DNA of 32,266 bases from Burkholderiales bacterium (GTDB lineage: Bacteria; Pseudomonadota; Gammaproteobacteria; Burkholderiales; JAEUMW01), in NCBI GenBank assembly GCA_016791285.1, contig JAEUMX010000045.1, forward strand, positions 1 to 32,266, given 5' to 3'. The notes below the pieces were generated by a model. The model did not search any database. It saw only the letters and a program-made list of their open reading frames with translations, and was not told where the DNA came from. A program made the position numbers and the translations under genes. Below, piece by piece: positions 7,266-14,241 of this stretch. How positions within the stretch are numbered: the stretch's first letter is position 1; each line of letters starts with the position of its first letter.

Positions 7266-7637
7266 TCAAAACGGCACCTCTTCGTCGAGGAAGTCAGTCT
7301 GCCCCTCCCGTTGTCTGGACGACTGCGCCTCGGCCTGCTTCGGTGCCCGACGCGTCGCGGCGAACTCGTCGGCCACGACTGAGAGCGACGCGCGCAGCTC
7401 GCCGTCCTTCGCCTGGTACGCCTGCAGCGTCGCCCTGCCGGCCACGGCCACCGCGTCGCCGCTCTTGAGCCCGGCCAGGCGCTCGCTCTCCGCGGCGAAG
7501 GCTATCACGCTCACCCAGACGCCATGCTCCTCGCCCGCATCGACGACAAGCTTCGCGGTCGTGAAGGGCTTGCCGGTCTTGCCCGTGCGGACCTCGGGTG
7601 CGCCGTGCAGCTTGCCGGTTACCAGGACTCGAATCAT
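7266..7637 (-). CDS. ssb: Single-stranded DNA-binding protein
   Basis: A 123-residue OB-fold SSB. The N-terminal strand pattern starts with IRVLVTGKLHGAPEVRTGKTGK, and the middle (VWVSVIAFAAESERLAGLKSGDAVAVAGRA) follows SSB topology. The C-terminus DFLDEEVPF matches the conserved acidic tip that recruits replication and repair partners. It is shorter than E. coli SSB (178 residues) because the disordered linker is brief. The ATG at 7637 overlaps the stop of the preceding gene as ATGA and has a GAGGG site. It lies two genes after the primase-helicase and most likely covers single strands during element replication. Confidence 0.87.
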   Translation of the reverse strand: MIRVLVTGKLHGAPEVRTGKTGKPFTTAKLVVDAGEEHGVWVSVIAFAAESERLAGLKSGDAVAVAGRATLQAYQAKDGELRASLSVVADEFAATRRAPKQAEAQSSRQREGQTDFLDEEVPF

Positions 7638-7945
7638 GGCTTGCCCTCGTTGTTGAGCGAATCGTTGGCGTGCCCCAGGAAGTACGCCCGCGCCTCCGGG
7701 TCGCGCTCGACCTGCGCCCAGAAGGCAGCGCGGATCGCCGGGTCGTCTTCGCCGATGAGGGCGAGCCACGCATCGAGCACCGCGTGGGTTCTGTCGGTTT
7801 TGTCAGTAGTGGTGTAAGTGTATTTTTCGTTGTTCTTTTGATCTCTCTCTTCAAAATGCATGTTTGCATGCGCTAAGGATGGACTGACAGAACTGACAAA
7901 ACCTGCGGTTTCCTCGCGCAGCATGCCCAGGTAGTTCTTGCTCAT
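7634..7945 (-). CDS. 103-aa hypothetical protein between primase and ssb
   Basis: I do not recognise this protein. Its first half is polar and probably disordered (FEERDQKNNEKYTYTTTDKT). The second half is an acidic helical segment (HAVLDAWLALIGEDDPAIR, then AQVERDPEARAYFLGHA). The ATG at 7945 overlaps the primase stop as ATGA and has an AGGAG site; its own stop overlaps the ssb start in the same way. The part around 7800-7870 that encodes the disordered half is clearly more AT-rich than the rest of the element. The coupling suggests it works with the replication proteins. Confidence 0.7.
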   Translation of the reverse strand: MSKNYLGMLREETAGFVSSVSPSLAHANMHFEERDQKNNEKYTYTTTDKTDRTHAVLDAWLALIGEDDPAIRAAFWAQVERDPEARAYFLGHANDSLNNEGKP

Positions 7946-10299
7946 GTGGACTCCTTGGCCGCGGGCGTTACCGCGTACCGCGGGTCGGCGGGTCGGCCGC
8001 CGGCGCTCCCTCCTCCGGGGTCGACGATCTCGATCAGCCATCCGTAGTCGAATAACAGCCGGCAGGCTCTCTTGACTGTTTCGCTGTCGGTCAACCCATG
8101 CCAGCAATTGCGGTAGATGTCGCGCGCCCGGAACAGCTTGGGCAGTTTTCCATCGCGAATCCGCGCCCATAGCAGCTTCGCCGCCGTGGTCTCGGGACAG
8201 TCGATGGCGTGGTAGACGCGCCGCGCGTGCGGTGTCAAGTAATCGAGCCACGCCAGCGCCTTCAGAAGCGTTCGCCTGGATACTCGCTTGCCCGCGGGGT
8301 CGTCTAGCACATGGATGATGAGCGCGAGTTTCCCGACGAGTCCGGGGAACTTCCCGAAATGAGAACTGAGCGGCGTGCTCTCCTCGCCGGCGGCCTCGAC
8401 CTTCCGCCGGGTGTTCATGAAGTCGACGTACCATTCGTTGAACAGCGTTTGCGCCTCGTCTGAGAGCCGCAAGAACGGCGGAGCGTCGCCGTAGTCGTCC
8501 GTCGCGCCGATCTTCGCCGGGTCGAACGTGGCTGCGTGCCTGAACGCTTCGTGTGCCGCGTCTTTTGCGGCCTTTCGGGGATAGCGGTCGACATGCTCGA
8601 ACGGCCCCGCGTCCGGCCACACGAATAACTGAAAGCGTTGCAACATGCCGTCGTCTTGCTCCCCCGAGCGCGCACCGCGGACATACCGCGCCAGCGGTCC
8701 CGGTTGAATGCCGCCGAGAACCGAGACCGCAAAAGCGGGGAGAAACGTCTTCCCACGCACAATCCTGTCGAAGCGATACCCTTCTTTGCCGCTCCAGCCC
8801 GAGATCATTAGCCCGCGCAGGTCCGCTTTGGCATCGTCTTCAAGACTGACGAGCAGCGCCGACAACTCGTCCCGCTCGATCAGCAGCCCGTTTGGGTTCT
8901 GTTCGAGCAGAACCCCGAGGCTCGCCTCGTTCGCATTCGACGTCCAATAAGCGCGAGCTACCGGCGCTTCCGGCTCGCTATCGTTGCCGAGGTCTATATG
9001 GGCGTCGGGATCTTTGGCGAGGATTTTGGCGGCCGCTTTGCGCCGGGCATCGCGGCGCAGGCGGAGCGCGTCGAGCTCGACCTTGTGCGCTTCTATGGCG
9101 CTGGCGTGGAGTGCGTCCGCGGCCACCTGTAGTGCCCGAAATGGCCGCAGCGCCTCGCGCATGGCAGGTGACTTGAGCGACGACGGCAGGCCCACCGCGC
9201 CGCCCCAGACGTTGGCGTATTCGGTCCAGTCGTCTCGCGCCTTCAACCTAATCCCGATCTTCCGTCCGACGACGGCACCCATGGCAACCATTGCCGCCAC
9301 GGCGGCGAAAGCAACCGGAAACTGCGCGCGCTCCGCGGCGTCCGCTACCCAGTCACGAAGCGCGCCCGGCAGAATCTCGAGCGGGAAATCGGGGACCGGC
9401 GGCAGCTCCGGCAGCGGCATCGGCCGCGGGAGCTCGTCGTCGGCCTGCTCCGGCGGTTCGGCCAGCCCTATCGCCCTGAGGAAAGCGTCGTCCGGCCTCC
9501 CCTCACAGTGCGAGTGCAGACACTTGAAGTGCCCGCGTTCATAGCCACCCGTATGCGGCGGAAAATAGACCGTGGCGCCGCGTCCGCCCCCTCCGGTGTG
9601 CTCGCGCTCGAAGGGACACGTAATCTCCACCTTACCGTCGGTGCCGACGCGCAGAATGAGGCCGCGCTCGCCCAGGCGGCGCACAACCGGGTTGTTGGTG
9701 CCGATCTCGTCGAGCCGCTCGGCCCGGTTCGTGCCGTTCTTGGCGCTGTCGATCGCGGCCCCGTCCAGCTCTTCGAGCAAGTCGATGTACTGCCCGTCGA
9801 TGCGCCTGCTTTCATAGACGGAGCCGGCGACGCGGCCGATGTAGTACGACTGAGCCAGCACGAAGGATTCGGGCGCCAGGATGCCGCCGAGCACGCCGTT
9901 CAGCCGCGCGGTGAATTGGCGGCGCTCCCGTGGCAGGCAATCTCGCGAAAGAGGCGCCAGCACGCGCCAGCGCGGCGCCTCGGGCCGGTGCGACGGACTG
10001 GTGTACAGCAGCGCGGTAACGCCAGCCAGTCGCAGCCGCGCGGCCGCCTCGTCGATGCCCACGAGTCCGGCGTCGTAGTCGCCCTCAACCCCTGTCACGG
10101 CCAAAATGTTGGCGTCGTGGCGCAATGACCCCCTGTCCGTGGTGCGCGCGCCGAACCTGCCGAGTTTGATGAGTGGGCAGTCTGCCTTCGCCGGATACTC
10201 TCGCGGGTGCTCAATCCGTTCGGCCAGCGTGTCGAAGTCCAGCACCGAAGCGGTTGCCTCCCGCGCGGCGAGGTCGCGGAATGTCGTGACGTGGATCAC
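7942..10299 (-). CDS. Primase-helicase: AEP-like primase, zinc motif and DUF3987 ATPase
   Basis: A 785-residue replication protein. The N-terminal part looks like an archaeo-eukaryotic-type primase: an acidic DYD (74-76) in VTGVEGDYDAG and a TSPSH motif (100-104) fit the family's motifs I and II. Cys228, His234, Cys260, His264 and Cys265 form a probable zinc-binding region. The C-terminal half is DUF3987, with a Walker A-like GLPSSLKS (370-377) and a Walker B-like GLLIERDEL (471-479). Such proteins start replication of phages, satellites and plasmids, comparable in role to P4 alpha protein. The GTG at 10299 is chosen because it overlaps the upstream stop as GTGA; longer forms would run through the preceding gene. 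The motif assignment is by eye. Confidence 0.83.
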   Translation of the reverse strand: MIHVTTFRDLAAREATASVLDFDTLAERIEHPREYPAKADCPLIKLGRFGARTTDRGSLRHDANILAVTGVEGDYDAGLVGIDEAAARLRLAGVTALLYTSPSHRPEAPRWRVLAPLSRDCLPRERRQFTARLNGVLGGILAPESFVLAQSYYIGRVAGSVYESRRIDGQYIDLLEELDGAAIDSAKNGTNRAERLDEIGTNNPVVRRLGERGLILRVGTDGKVEITCPFEREHTGGGGRGATVYFPPHTGGYERGHFKCLHSHCEGRPDDAFLRAIGLAEPPEQADDELPRPMPLPELPPVPDFPLEILPGALRDWVADAAERAQFPVAFAAVAAMVAMGAVVGRKIGIRLKARDDWTEYANVWGGAVGLPSSLKSPAMREALRPFRALQVAADALHASAIEAHKVELDALRLRRDARRKAAAKILAKDPDAHIDLGNDSEPEAPVARAYWTSNANEASLGVLLEQNPNGLLIERDELSALLVSLEDDAKADLRGLMISGWSGKEGYRFDRIVRGKTFLPAFAVSVLGGIQPGPLARYVRGARSGEQDDGMLQRFQLFVWPDAGPFEHVDRYPRKAAKDAAHEAFRHAATFDPAKIGATDDYGDAPPFLRLSDEAQTLFNEWYVDFMNTRRKVEAAGEESTPLSSHFGKFPGLVGKLALIIHVLDDPAGKRVSRRTLLKALAWLDYLTPHARRVYHAIDCPETTAAKLLWARIRDGKLPKLFRARDIYRNCWHGLTDSETVKRACRLLFDYGWLIEIVDPGGGSAGGRPADPRYAVTPAAKEST

Positions 10300-10586
10300 G
10301 ACGAGAGATACTCCTCGATCGCGCAGACCGCCGCATCGCTCCAGCGGCGCCGCACGTTTGCGTCCCGAAAGTCGATGACGGGCGCGTAGTCCGGCCGGCC
10401 GTTGCGCATAGCCAGCCGTCGATCGTCGTCGAGCACGGGCCGCGCCGGCGGGATCACCCACCGACGCCCGGTTGACTCCGCCACGTGGTAGCCGCAGTCA
10501 CGGACGATGATCCCGCTCGGCATCTCGATGTCGGCGAAACCGACCCGGTGCCCCGCGGCCGATGGCCGGTAGGCGATGCACTTCAT
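10296..10586 (-). CDS. 96-aa conserved element protein of replication modules
   Basis: A small protein beginning MKCIAYRPSAAGHRVGFADI and continuing IIVRDCGYHVAESTGRRWVIPPARP. I recall similar small proteins next to primases in betaproteobacterial phages and islands, with a beta-rich first half reminiscent of SpoVG-like folds and a C-terminal helix. The function is unknown. Its ATG overlaps the stop of the AlpA-like gene as ATGA, and its stop overlaps the primase GTG start. Confidence 0.72.
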   Translation of the reverse strand: MKCIAYRPSAAGHRVGFADIEMPSGIIVRDCGYHVAESTGRRWVIPPARPVLDDDRRLAMRNGRPDYAPVIDFRDANVRRRWSDAAVCAIEEYLSS

Positions 10587-11026
10587 GCGCGGTCGTCCGG
10601 CCGCGCCAGTACCTCGCGCACCTCGGCGAGCTCGGTCACCTCAGGCGACGGCCCGTCCGCCGCATCCCGCGCGAAGCGTCGCTCGGCCGCGTGCCGGCTG
10701 CGGGCGTCGCGCGCGGCGGCGATCCGCGCAGCGACTGCCGTGGGCGGCACCGTGCGTAGCGCGGGATCGCCGGACGCGATGCGCTCCTCAAGTGCGGCGA
10801 TGTCCGACTCGGCCCACACGCGCCGCCGGCCGAGCCAGCCGCACGGCTCCGGATACCGGCCGGCGTCGATGCCCTCGTTCCACGTGGTCCGACCCACGGG
10901 GACGCGCGGACGAATAGCCGGCCGCGGCCGCGTAGGCCGACGGCCGAGACGCCGGTTTTCGGCCGCTTGCTCCGGCGTAACTTCGGGCTGGCCGAGGATG
11001 TCGGGCTCTGTCAAGAATCGGGGCAT
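10583..11026 (-). CDS. AlpA/MerR-like HTH protein, possible excisionase or regulator
   Basis: A 147-residue protein. Residues 41-88 hold a winged-helix pattern typical of AlpA-type regulators: RVPVGRTTWNEGIDAGRYPE, then GWLGRRRVWAESDIAALEERI. Such proteins activate integrase genes or act as excisionases in P4-like elements. The remaining C-terminal part (about 90-147) is Arg/Ala-rich and helical, longer than in plain AlpA (about 70 residues). A GGAGG site lies six bases before the ATG. It starts the coupled block leading into the 96-aa gene and the primase, so it may also control replication. Confidence 0.75.
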   Translation of the reverse strand: MPRFLTEPDILGQPEVTPEQAAENRRLGRRPTRPRPAIRPRVPVGRTTWNEGIDAGRYPEPCGWLGRRRVWAESDIAALEERIASGDPALRTVPPTAVAARIAAARDARSRHAAERRFARDAADGPSPEVTELAEVREVLARPDDRA

Positions 11027-11123
11027 GCTTGCCTCCAGTCATGTAACGACGGACGGCAGCATGCCGCGGCGGGCAGACTGCAGGTAGGGGGAAGTGGATG
11101 GCCGACTATGCCACGATCATCAC

Positions 11124-11705
11124 CTACTCGAGCCAGACCGCGATCTCGCGCCAGTCAGGCGAGGTCGCAAGTCCGGGGTCGTACCGTTCGAGCGCCTCGG
11201 CGAGCAGCTCGCGAGCCCTTTCGGGACTCCGGACGATCCTGGCCTGCTCGAGCAGCGCTTGAAACGCGAGCACGGCCTCACTTGGTCGGGCGTCCGCTGA
11301 GCCGGTCAGGGTCGGTCGCTCGCGTTCGGCTTCGCGCCAGAGGTGGAGGAACACATCGGCCGTCCATGCGAGAGCCGGCCTGGCGCGGGGGTCTGGCATT
11401 GCGTCGGCCAGCTCTCGCGCGCGGTCGGCTATTTCGCGCAGCCGGTCGGAGAGCTCGACAGCGTCGGGCGTGGCGCAGCCAAATCGGCCAGGGTGCCCTC
11501 CGTCCACGAGCTCCTCGAGCCCGAGCCACTGATAGGGCTGTCCCAGCTCGGCAACCGCTGCGCCCAGCGCCTCTGCGGCCCGCTCCAGCGTCTGCGCGAG
11601 GCTGCGGAGCCGCTGCTCCTCGGGCGTCGGGCTCCATCCGCTCTCGCGAGCTCTGGCGAGCCACTTGGCGAGCCGCCCCAGGCTCGCGTCGAGGTCGAGG
11701 TCCAT
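11124..11705 (-). CDS. Helical hypothetical protein, first gene of the element operon
   Basis: A 193-residue, Leu/Ala/Arg/Glu-rich protein with almost continuous predicted helices (for example EQRLRSLAQTLERAAEALGA and DRLREIADRARELADAM). I do not recognise it. The ATG at 11705 has no ribosome site, and a CATAAT -10-like box ends only six bases before it, so the message may be leaderless or the true start may differ. A tandem 10-bp repeat lies just upstream. Its stop is 97 bases before the AlpA-like gene. Confidence 0.6.
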   Translation of the reverse strand: MDLDLDASLGRLAKWLARARESGWSPTPEEQRLRSLAQTLERAAEALGAAVAELGQPYQWLGLEELVDGGHPGRFGCATPDAVELSDRLREIADRARELADAMPDPRARPALAWTADVFLHLWREAERERPTLTGSADARPSEAVLAFQALLEQARIVRSPERARELLAEALERYDPGLATSPDWREIAVWLE

Positions 11706-11711
11706 CGCGCC

Positions 11712-11754
11712 ATTATGGCGCCGGCGCTAGACTCGCAGTCAGTTGCAGTCAGTT
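11712..11754 (-). promoter_or_regulatory. Possible element promoter with a tandem 10-bp operator-like repeat
   Basis: On the minus strand CATAAT (11712-11717) resembles a -10 box, with only a weak -35 candidate. Two adjacent identical decamers (GCAGTCAGTT on the plus strand, 11735-11744 and 11745-11754) cover the expected -35 area. A repeat of one helical turn suits a regulator that binds one DNA face. All functional claims here are inference. Confidence 0.4.
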
Positions 11755-11824
11755 CCATTCGCGCGACAATCTGATAGGCTAGCGACGACGGCGGCAGCCC
11801 GAATTGAATACACATGGCTGAAAA

Positions 11825-11847
11825 CCGTAAGTACCCTTGTGAGTACC
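11825..11847 (+). repeat. Arm-type integrase repeats, right end
   Basis: CCGTAAGTACCC (11825) and CTTGTGAGTACC (11836-11847) place their GT(A/G)AGTACC cores 12 bases apart in the same orientation. They match the three copies near the left end. They lie about 57 bases inside the right core. Confidence 0.6.
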
Positions 11848-11871
11848 AGGCAAGTGCATTGAGCAAGAAAC

Positions 11872-11897
11872 GCGCTTTATATCAATGACATAAGCGC
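11872..11897. promoter_or_regulatory. IHF-like site within an inverted repeat near the right core
   Basis: TATCAATGACATA (11880-11892) matches the IHF consensus WATCAANNNNTTR with one mismatch. It lies between the arm repeats and the core, where a DNA bend is expected in attachment sites. GCGCTT (11872-11877) and AAGCGC (11892-11897) form arms around it. Confidence 0.4.
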
Positions 11898-12121
11898 CCC
11901 ATACGAATCCCACCTTCGCATGCGAGTCTGAAATCCAATCGCCTTTCGCGGGCGGTCGCCTTATCGCGAAGACCGTTCCAGTGAGGGATGACTTCGAGCC
12001 CCTCTTCTATGACGAAGTGTGCCGACTCGTCGTAGCCGCGGGCAGAGTGGAGTATGTGCTCAAGCTCTGTCCCAGGCCCTTCCTGTGCGGCGAGGTCGAG
12101 AAACCCGAGAACCTTGACCAT
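11882..12121 (-). CDS. Doubtful 79-aa ORF spanning the right attachment core
   Basis: It begins MVKVLGFLDLAAQEGPGTEL and reads across the attachment core into the element. The first 55 residues have a protein-like composition, while the tail GGIRMGRL is antisense to tRNA-like sequence. There is a weak GAGG before the ATG. It may be the remnant of a chromosomal gene cut by integration, or chance. Confidence 0.25.
   Translation of the reverse strand: MVKVLGFLDLAAQEGPGTELEHILHSARGYDESAHFVIEEGLEVIPHWNGLRDKATARERRLDFRLACEGGIRMGRLCH
11904..11917 (+). repeat. Right attachment core
   Basis: CGAATCCCACCTTC, identical to 2518-2531 in tRNA-Ser. Identity stops here: the following bases GCATGCG do not continue the tRNA 3' end (TCCGCCA). 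Confidence 0.7.
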
Positions 12122-12171
12122 AGGCCTCGAAGCTTCTTGCTTCCCGCGTCCCTCCTCGCCAGGCTCGCCAG

Positions 12172-12201
12172 AAAAAAAGCCCGCCGATTTGTGCGGCGGG
12201 C
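12172..12201 (-). terminator. Intrinsic terminator of prpE
   Basis: An 8-bp GC stem (12179-12186 with 12194-12201) and a 7-base loop, followed on the minus strand by seven T residues (12172-12178). It begins about 20 bases after the prpE stop. Confidence 0.92.
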
Positions 12202-12222
12202 CTTCTCTGAAGCGGTCCTTCC

Positions 12223-14127
12223 TCAGGCCTTTCCTGCAATCGCGCTCTTGATCTGCTCGATGCCCGCCTGATCGTCGAGGGTGGTGAGATCTCCCGGATC
12301 GCGGCCTTCGGCGATGGCCTGGATCGACCGCCGCAACACCTTGCCGGAACGCGTCTTTGGCAGCTGGGTGATGAAATGCACACGGGATGGTCTGCCGATC
12401 GCACCGAGCGCCTTGTCCACGGTTGCGAATACCTCCTTCTCCATCGCTTTCTTCGCCTCTGGCGTCGCGATCTTCGACGGATCCTTCACCACCGCGAACG
12501 CCATCGGCACCTGCCCCTTCAACTGGTCGGCGACGCCGACCACGGCCACCTCGGCGATGTTGGAGTGACCGCTGACGGCTTCCTCGATCTCGCGCGTACC
12601 GAGACGGTGACCTGCGACGTTGATCACGTCGTCGGTGCGCCCAAGGATGAAGTAATAGCCATCGCTGTCGCGGATACCCCAGTCGAACGTGGTGTACGCC
12701 AGCGGCTGTTTGAACATCGTGAAGTAGGTTTTCACGAAGCGCTCATCCTGGCCCCACACGGTCGAGAGGCAACCCGGCGGCAGCGGCGGCAGGACACACA
12801 CGACCCCCTTCTCGTTCGGCGGCACCTCTTCGCCGGTCGCCTCGTTCAGCAGGCGTACATCGTAGCCGTATGACGCGAAGGACGGGCTGCCGAACTTGGT
12901 CGGCGTCTTTTCCACGCCGTGGGCTGCGGTGAGAATCGGCCAGCCGGTTTCGGTCTGCCAATAGTTGTCGATGATGGGAACCCCCAGCGCGTCCGCGATC
13001 CATTTCGCCGTCGGCTCGTCGAGCGGCTCGCCCGCCATGAAGAACGTGCGCAGCGTGCTGATGTCGTACTTCTTGAGGAATGCCGGATCCTGCTTCTTCA
13101 GCACGCGTGCCGCAGTCGGTGCGCTGAACATGACCGTCACCTTGTAGTCCTGCACGATCTTCCACCAGATGCCGGGGTCGGGGCGAATCGGCAAGCCTTC
13201 GTACACGACTGTTGCCATGCCGTAGAGCAAGGGCGCGTAGACGATGTAGGAATGGCCCACCACCCAGCCGATGTCCGAGGTCGAGAAGTACGTCTCGCCG
13301 GGATTGCCGCAGTAGATGTACTTCATGGTCGACGCGAGCGCGACCGCGTAGCCACCGGTGTCGCGCTGCACGCCCTTCGGCTTGCCGGTGGTGCCGGAGG
13401 TGTAGAGGATGTAGGACGGATGCGTCGAATCGACCCACTCGCACGGTACCTGCGCGTTCATGTGCTTGGCGCGCAGCTCGGCGTAATCGACGTCGCGTCC
13501 GGCAACGAGCGGCATGTTCTTGTCCAGCCCGCGATTGACCATCAGCACCTTCGCCGGCGGCGTCGCGGACAGGCGAATCGCCTCGTCGACCAGATTCTTG
13601 TACGGCACCGCCTTGCCGCCGCGCATGCCGGCATCGGCGGTAACCATGACTTTCGGCGTGGCGTCGTCGATGCGGGTGGCGAGGCTGTTCGAAGCAAAGC
13701 CGCCGAAGACGACCGAGTGGATTGCGCCAAGCCGTACGGTGGCGAGCATGGCAAAGACCGCCTCCGCGATCATCGGCATGTAGATCAGGACCCGGTCGCC
13801 CTTGCCGACGCCCAGCTCCTGCAGGACCGCGGCAAAGCGGTTCACCTCGGCGAGGAGATCCTTGTACGAGTAGACCTTCTCTTCGTCGACCTCGGTCGAG
13901 ACGTAGATCAGCGCCTTGCGGTCGGGGAACTCGGCCGCGTGCCGATCGACCGCGTTGTAGCAAAGGTTCGTGAGGCCGCCGGGGAACCATTTCGCGAACG
14001 GCGGGTTGCTGTAGTCGAGGACTTTGTCGTAGGGCTTGTGCCAGTGAATGAGCTTCGCGAGCTCGCCCCAGAACGCGTCGCGCTCTTCGATCGAACGGCG
14101 GTGGAACTCCCTGTAGGATTCTCCCAT
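12223..14127 (-). CDS. prpE: Propionyl-CoA synthetase (PrpE type)
   Basis: A 634-residue AMP-forming acyl-CoA synthetase that activates propionate, and perhaps acetate, with ATP and CoA. Visible adenylating-enzyme motifs are YILYTSGTTGKPKGVQRDT, NYWQTETGWPI, GRTDDVINVAGHRLGTREIE and the C-terminal TRSGKVLRR, whose lysine is K596, the catalytic and usually acetylation-controlled residue. Length (E. coli PrpE 628, Acs 652) and YWQTETGWPI in place of the Acs WWQTETG favour PrpE over acetyl-CoA synthetase; the choice is not certain. The ATG at 14127 has a GGAGGG site eight bases upstream. A 7-bp hairpin lies in the leader. The gene follows zapE on the same strand after 114 bases, and no methylcitrate cycle genes are in view. 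Confidence 0.85.
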   Translation of the reverse strand: MGESYREFHRRSIEERDAFWGELAKLIHWHKPYDKVLDYSNPPFAKWFPGGLTNLCYNAVDRHAAEFPDRKALIYVSTEVDEEKVYSYKDLLAEVNRFAAVLQELGVGKGDRVLIYMPMIAEAVFAMLATVRLGAIHSVVFGGFASNSLATRIDDATPKVMVTADAGMRGGKAVPYKNLVDEAIRLSATPPAKVLMVNRGLDKNMPLVAGRDVDYAELRAKHMNAQVPCEWVDSTHPSYILYTSGTTGKPKGVQRDTGGYAVALASTMKYIYCGNPGETYFSTSDIGWVVGHSYIVYAPLLYGMATVVYEGLPIRPDPGIWWKIVQDYKVTVMFSAPTAARVLKKQDPAFLKKYDISTLRTFFMAGEPLDEPTAKWIADALGVPIIDNYWQTETGWPILTAAHGVEKTPTKFGSPSFASYGYDVRLLNEATGEEVPPNEKGVVCVLPPLPPGCLSTVWGQDERFVKTYFTMFKQPLAYTTFDWGIRDSDGYYFILGRTDDVINVAGHRLGTREIEEAVSGHSNIAEVAVVGVADQLKGQVPMAFAVVKDPSKIATPEAKKAMEKEVFATVDKALGAIGRPSRVHFITQLPKTRSGKVLRRSIQAIAEGRDPGDLTTLDDQAGIEQIKSAIAGKA

Positions 14128-14156
14128 TGCATCTCCCTCCTTGATATCGTGGCAAA

Positions 14157-14175
14157 GCACGGAATTGCTCCGTGC
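14157..14175 (-). promoter_or_regulatory. Hairpin in the zapE-prpE gap
   Basis: GCACGGA (14157-14163) and TCCGTGC (14169-14175) pair perfectly around ATTGC. Read on the minus strand it is followed by TTTGCC, too short a T run for a firm terminator. It may weaken readthrough from zapE into prpE. Confidence 0.45.
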
Positions 14176-14241
14176 ATCTCTACGTTGGCCGACACGGGCT
14201 CAGGTCCCGCCGCGGTCGGTACTCCCCTGCAAGTCGCGATT

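Larger units (their letters stand above)
2518..11917. mobile_element. Integrated satellite-like element in tRNA-Ser
   Basis: An element of about 9.4 kb bounded by a 14-bp direct repeat of the tRNA-Ser 3' region (2518-2531 and 11904-11917). It contains an integrase beside the tRNA, an AlpA-like protein, a primase-helicase, an SSB, several unknown small proteins and one HK97-type major capsid protein. All genes except the integrase run on the minus strand and most are joined by ATGA/GTGA overlaps or gaps under 15 bases. No terminase, portal, prohead protease, tail or lysis gene was recognised. This fits a phage satellite or other helper-dependent element. A prophage reduced by deletion is the main alternative, although the tight coupling of the replication block shows no scar there. 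Confidence 0.82.
11706..12222. other. Right end of the element and junction to prpE
   Basis: A 517-base stretch with no firm gene. In order it holds a possible minus-strand promoter with a tandem decamer (11712-11754), two arm-type repeats (11825-11847), an inverted repeat with an IHF-like site (11872-11897), the 14-bp attachment core (11904-11917), a doubtful short ORF, and the prpE terminator. Confidence 0.6.

Noticed and set aside
2518..11917. Complete prophage
   Set aside because: No packaging, tail or lysis gene is recognised, and the element is only about 9.4 kb.
11981..12271. A plus-strand 96-codon frame after the element
   Set aside because: It runs through the prpE terminator and into the prpE 3' end, and has no ribosome site.
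12223..14127. Acetyl-CoA synthetase (acs)
   Set aside because: The length and the YWQTETGWPI motif fit PrpE better, although activity on acetate cannot be excluded.
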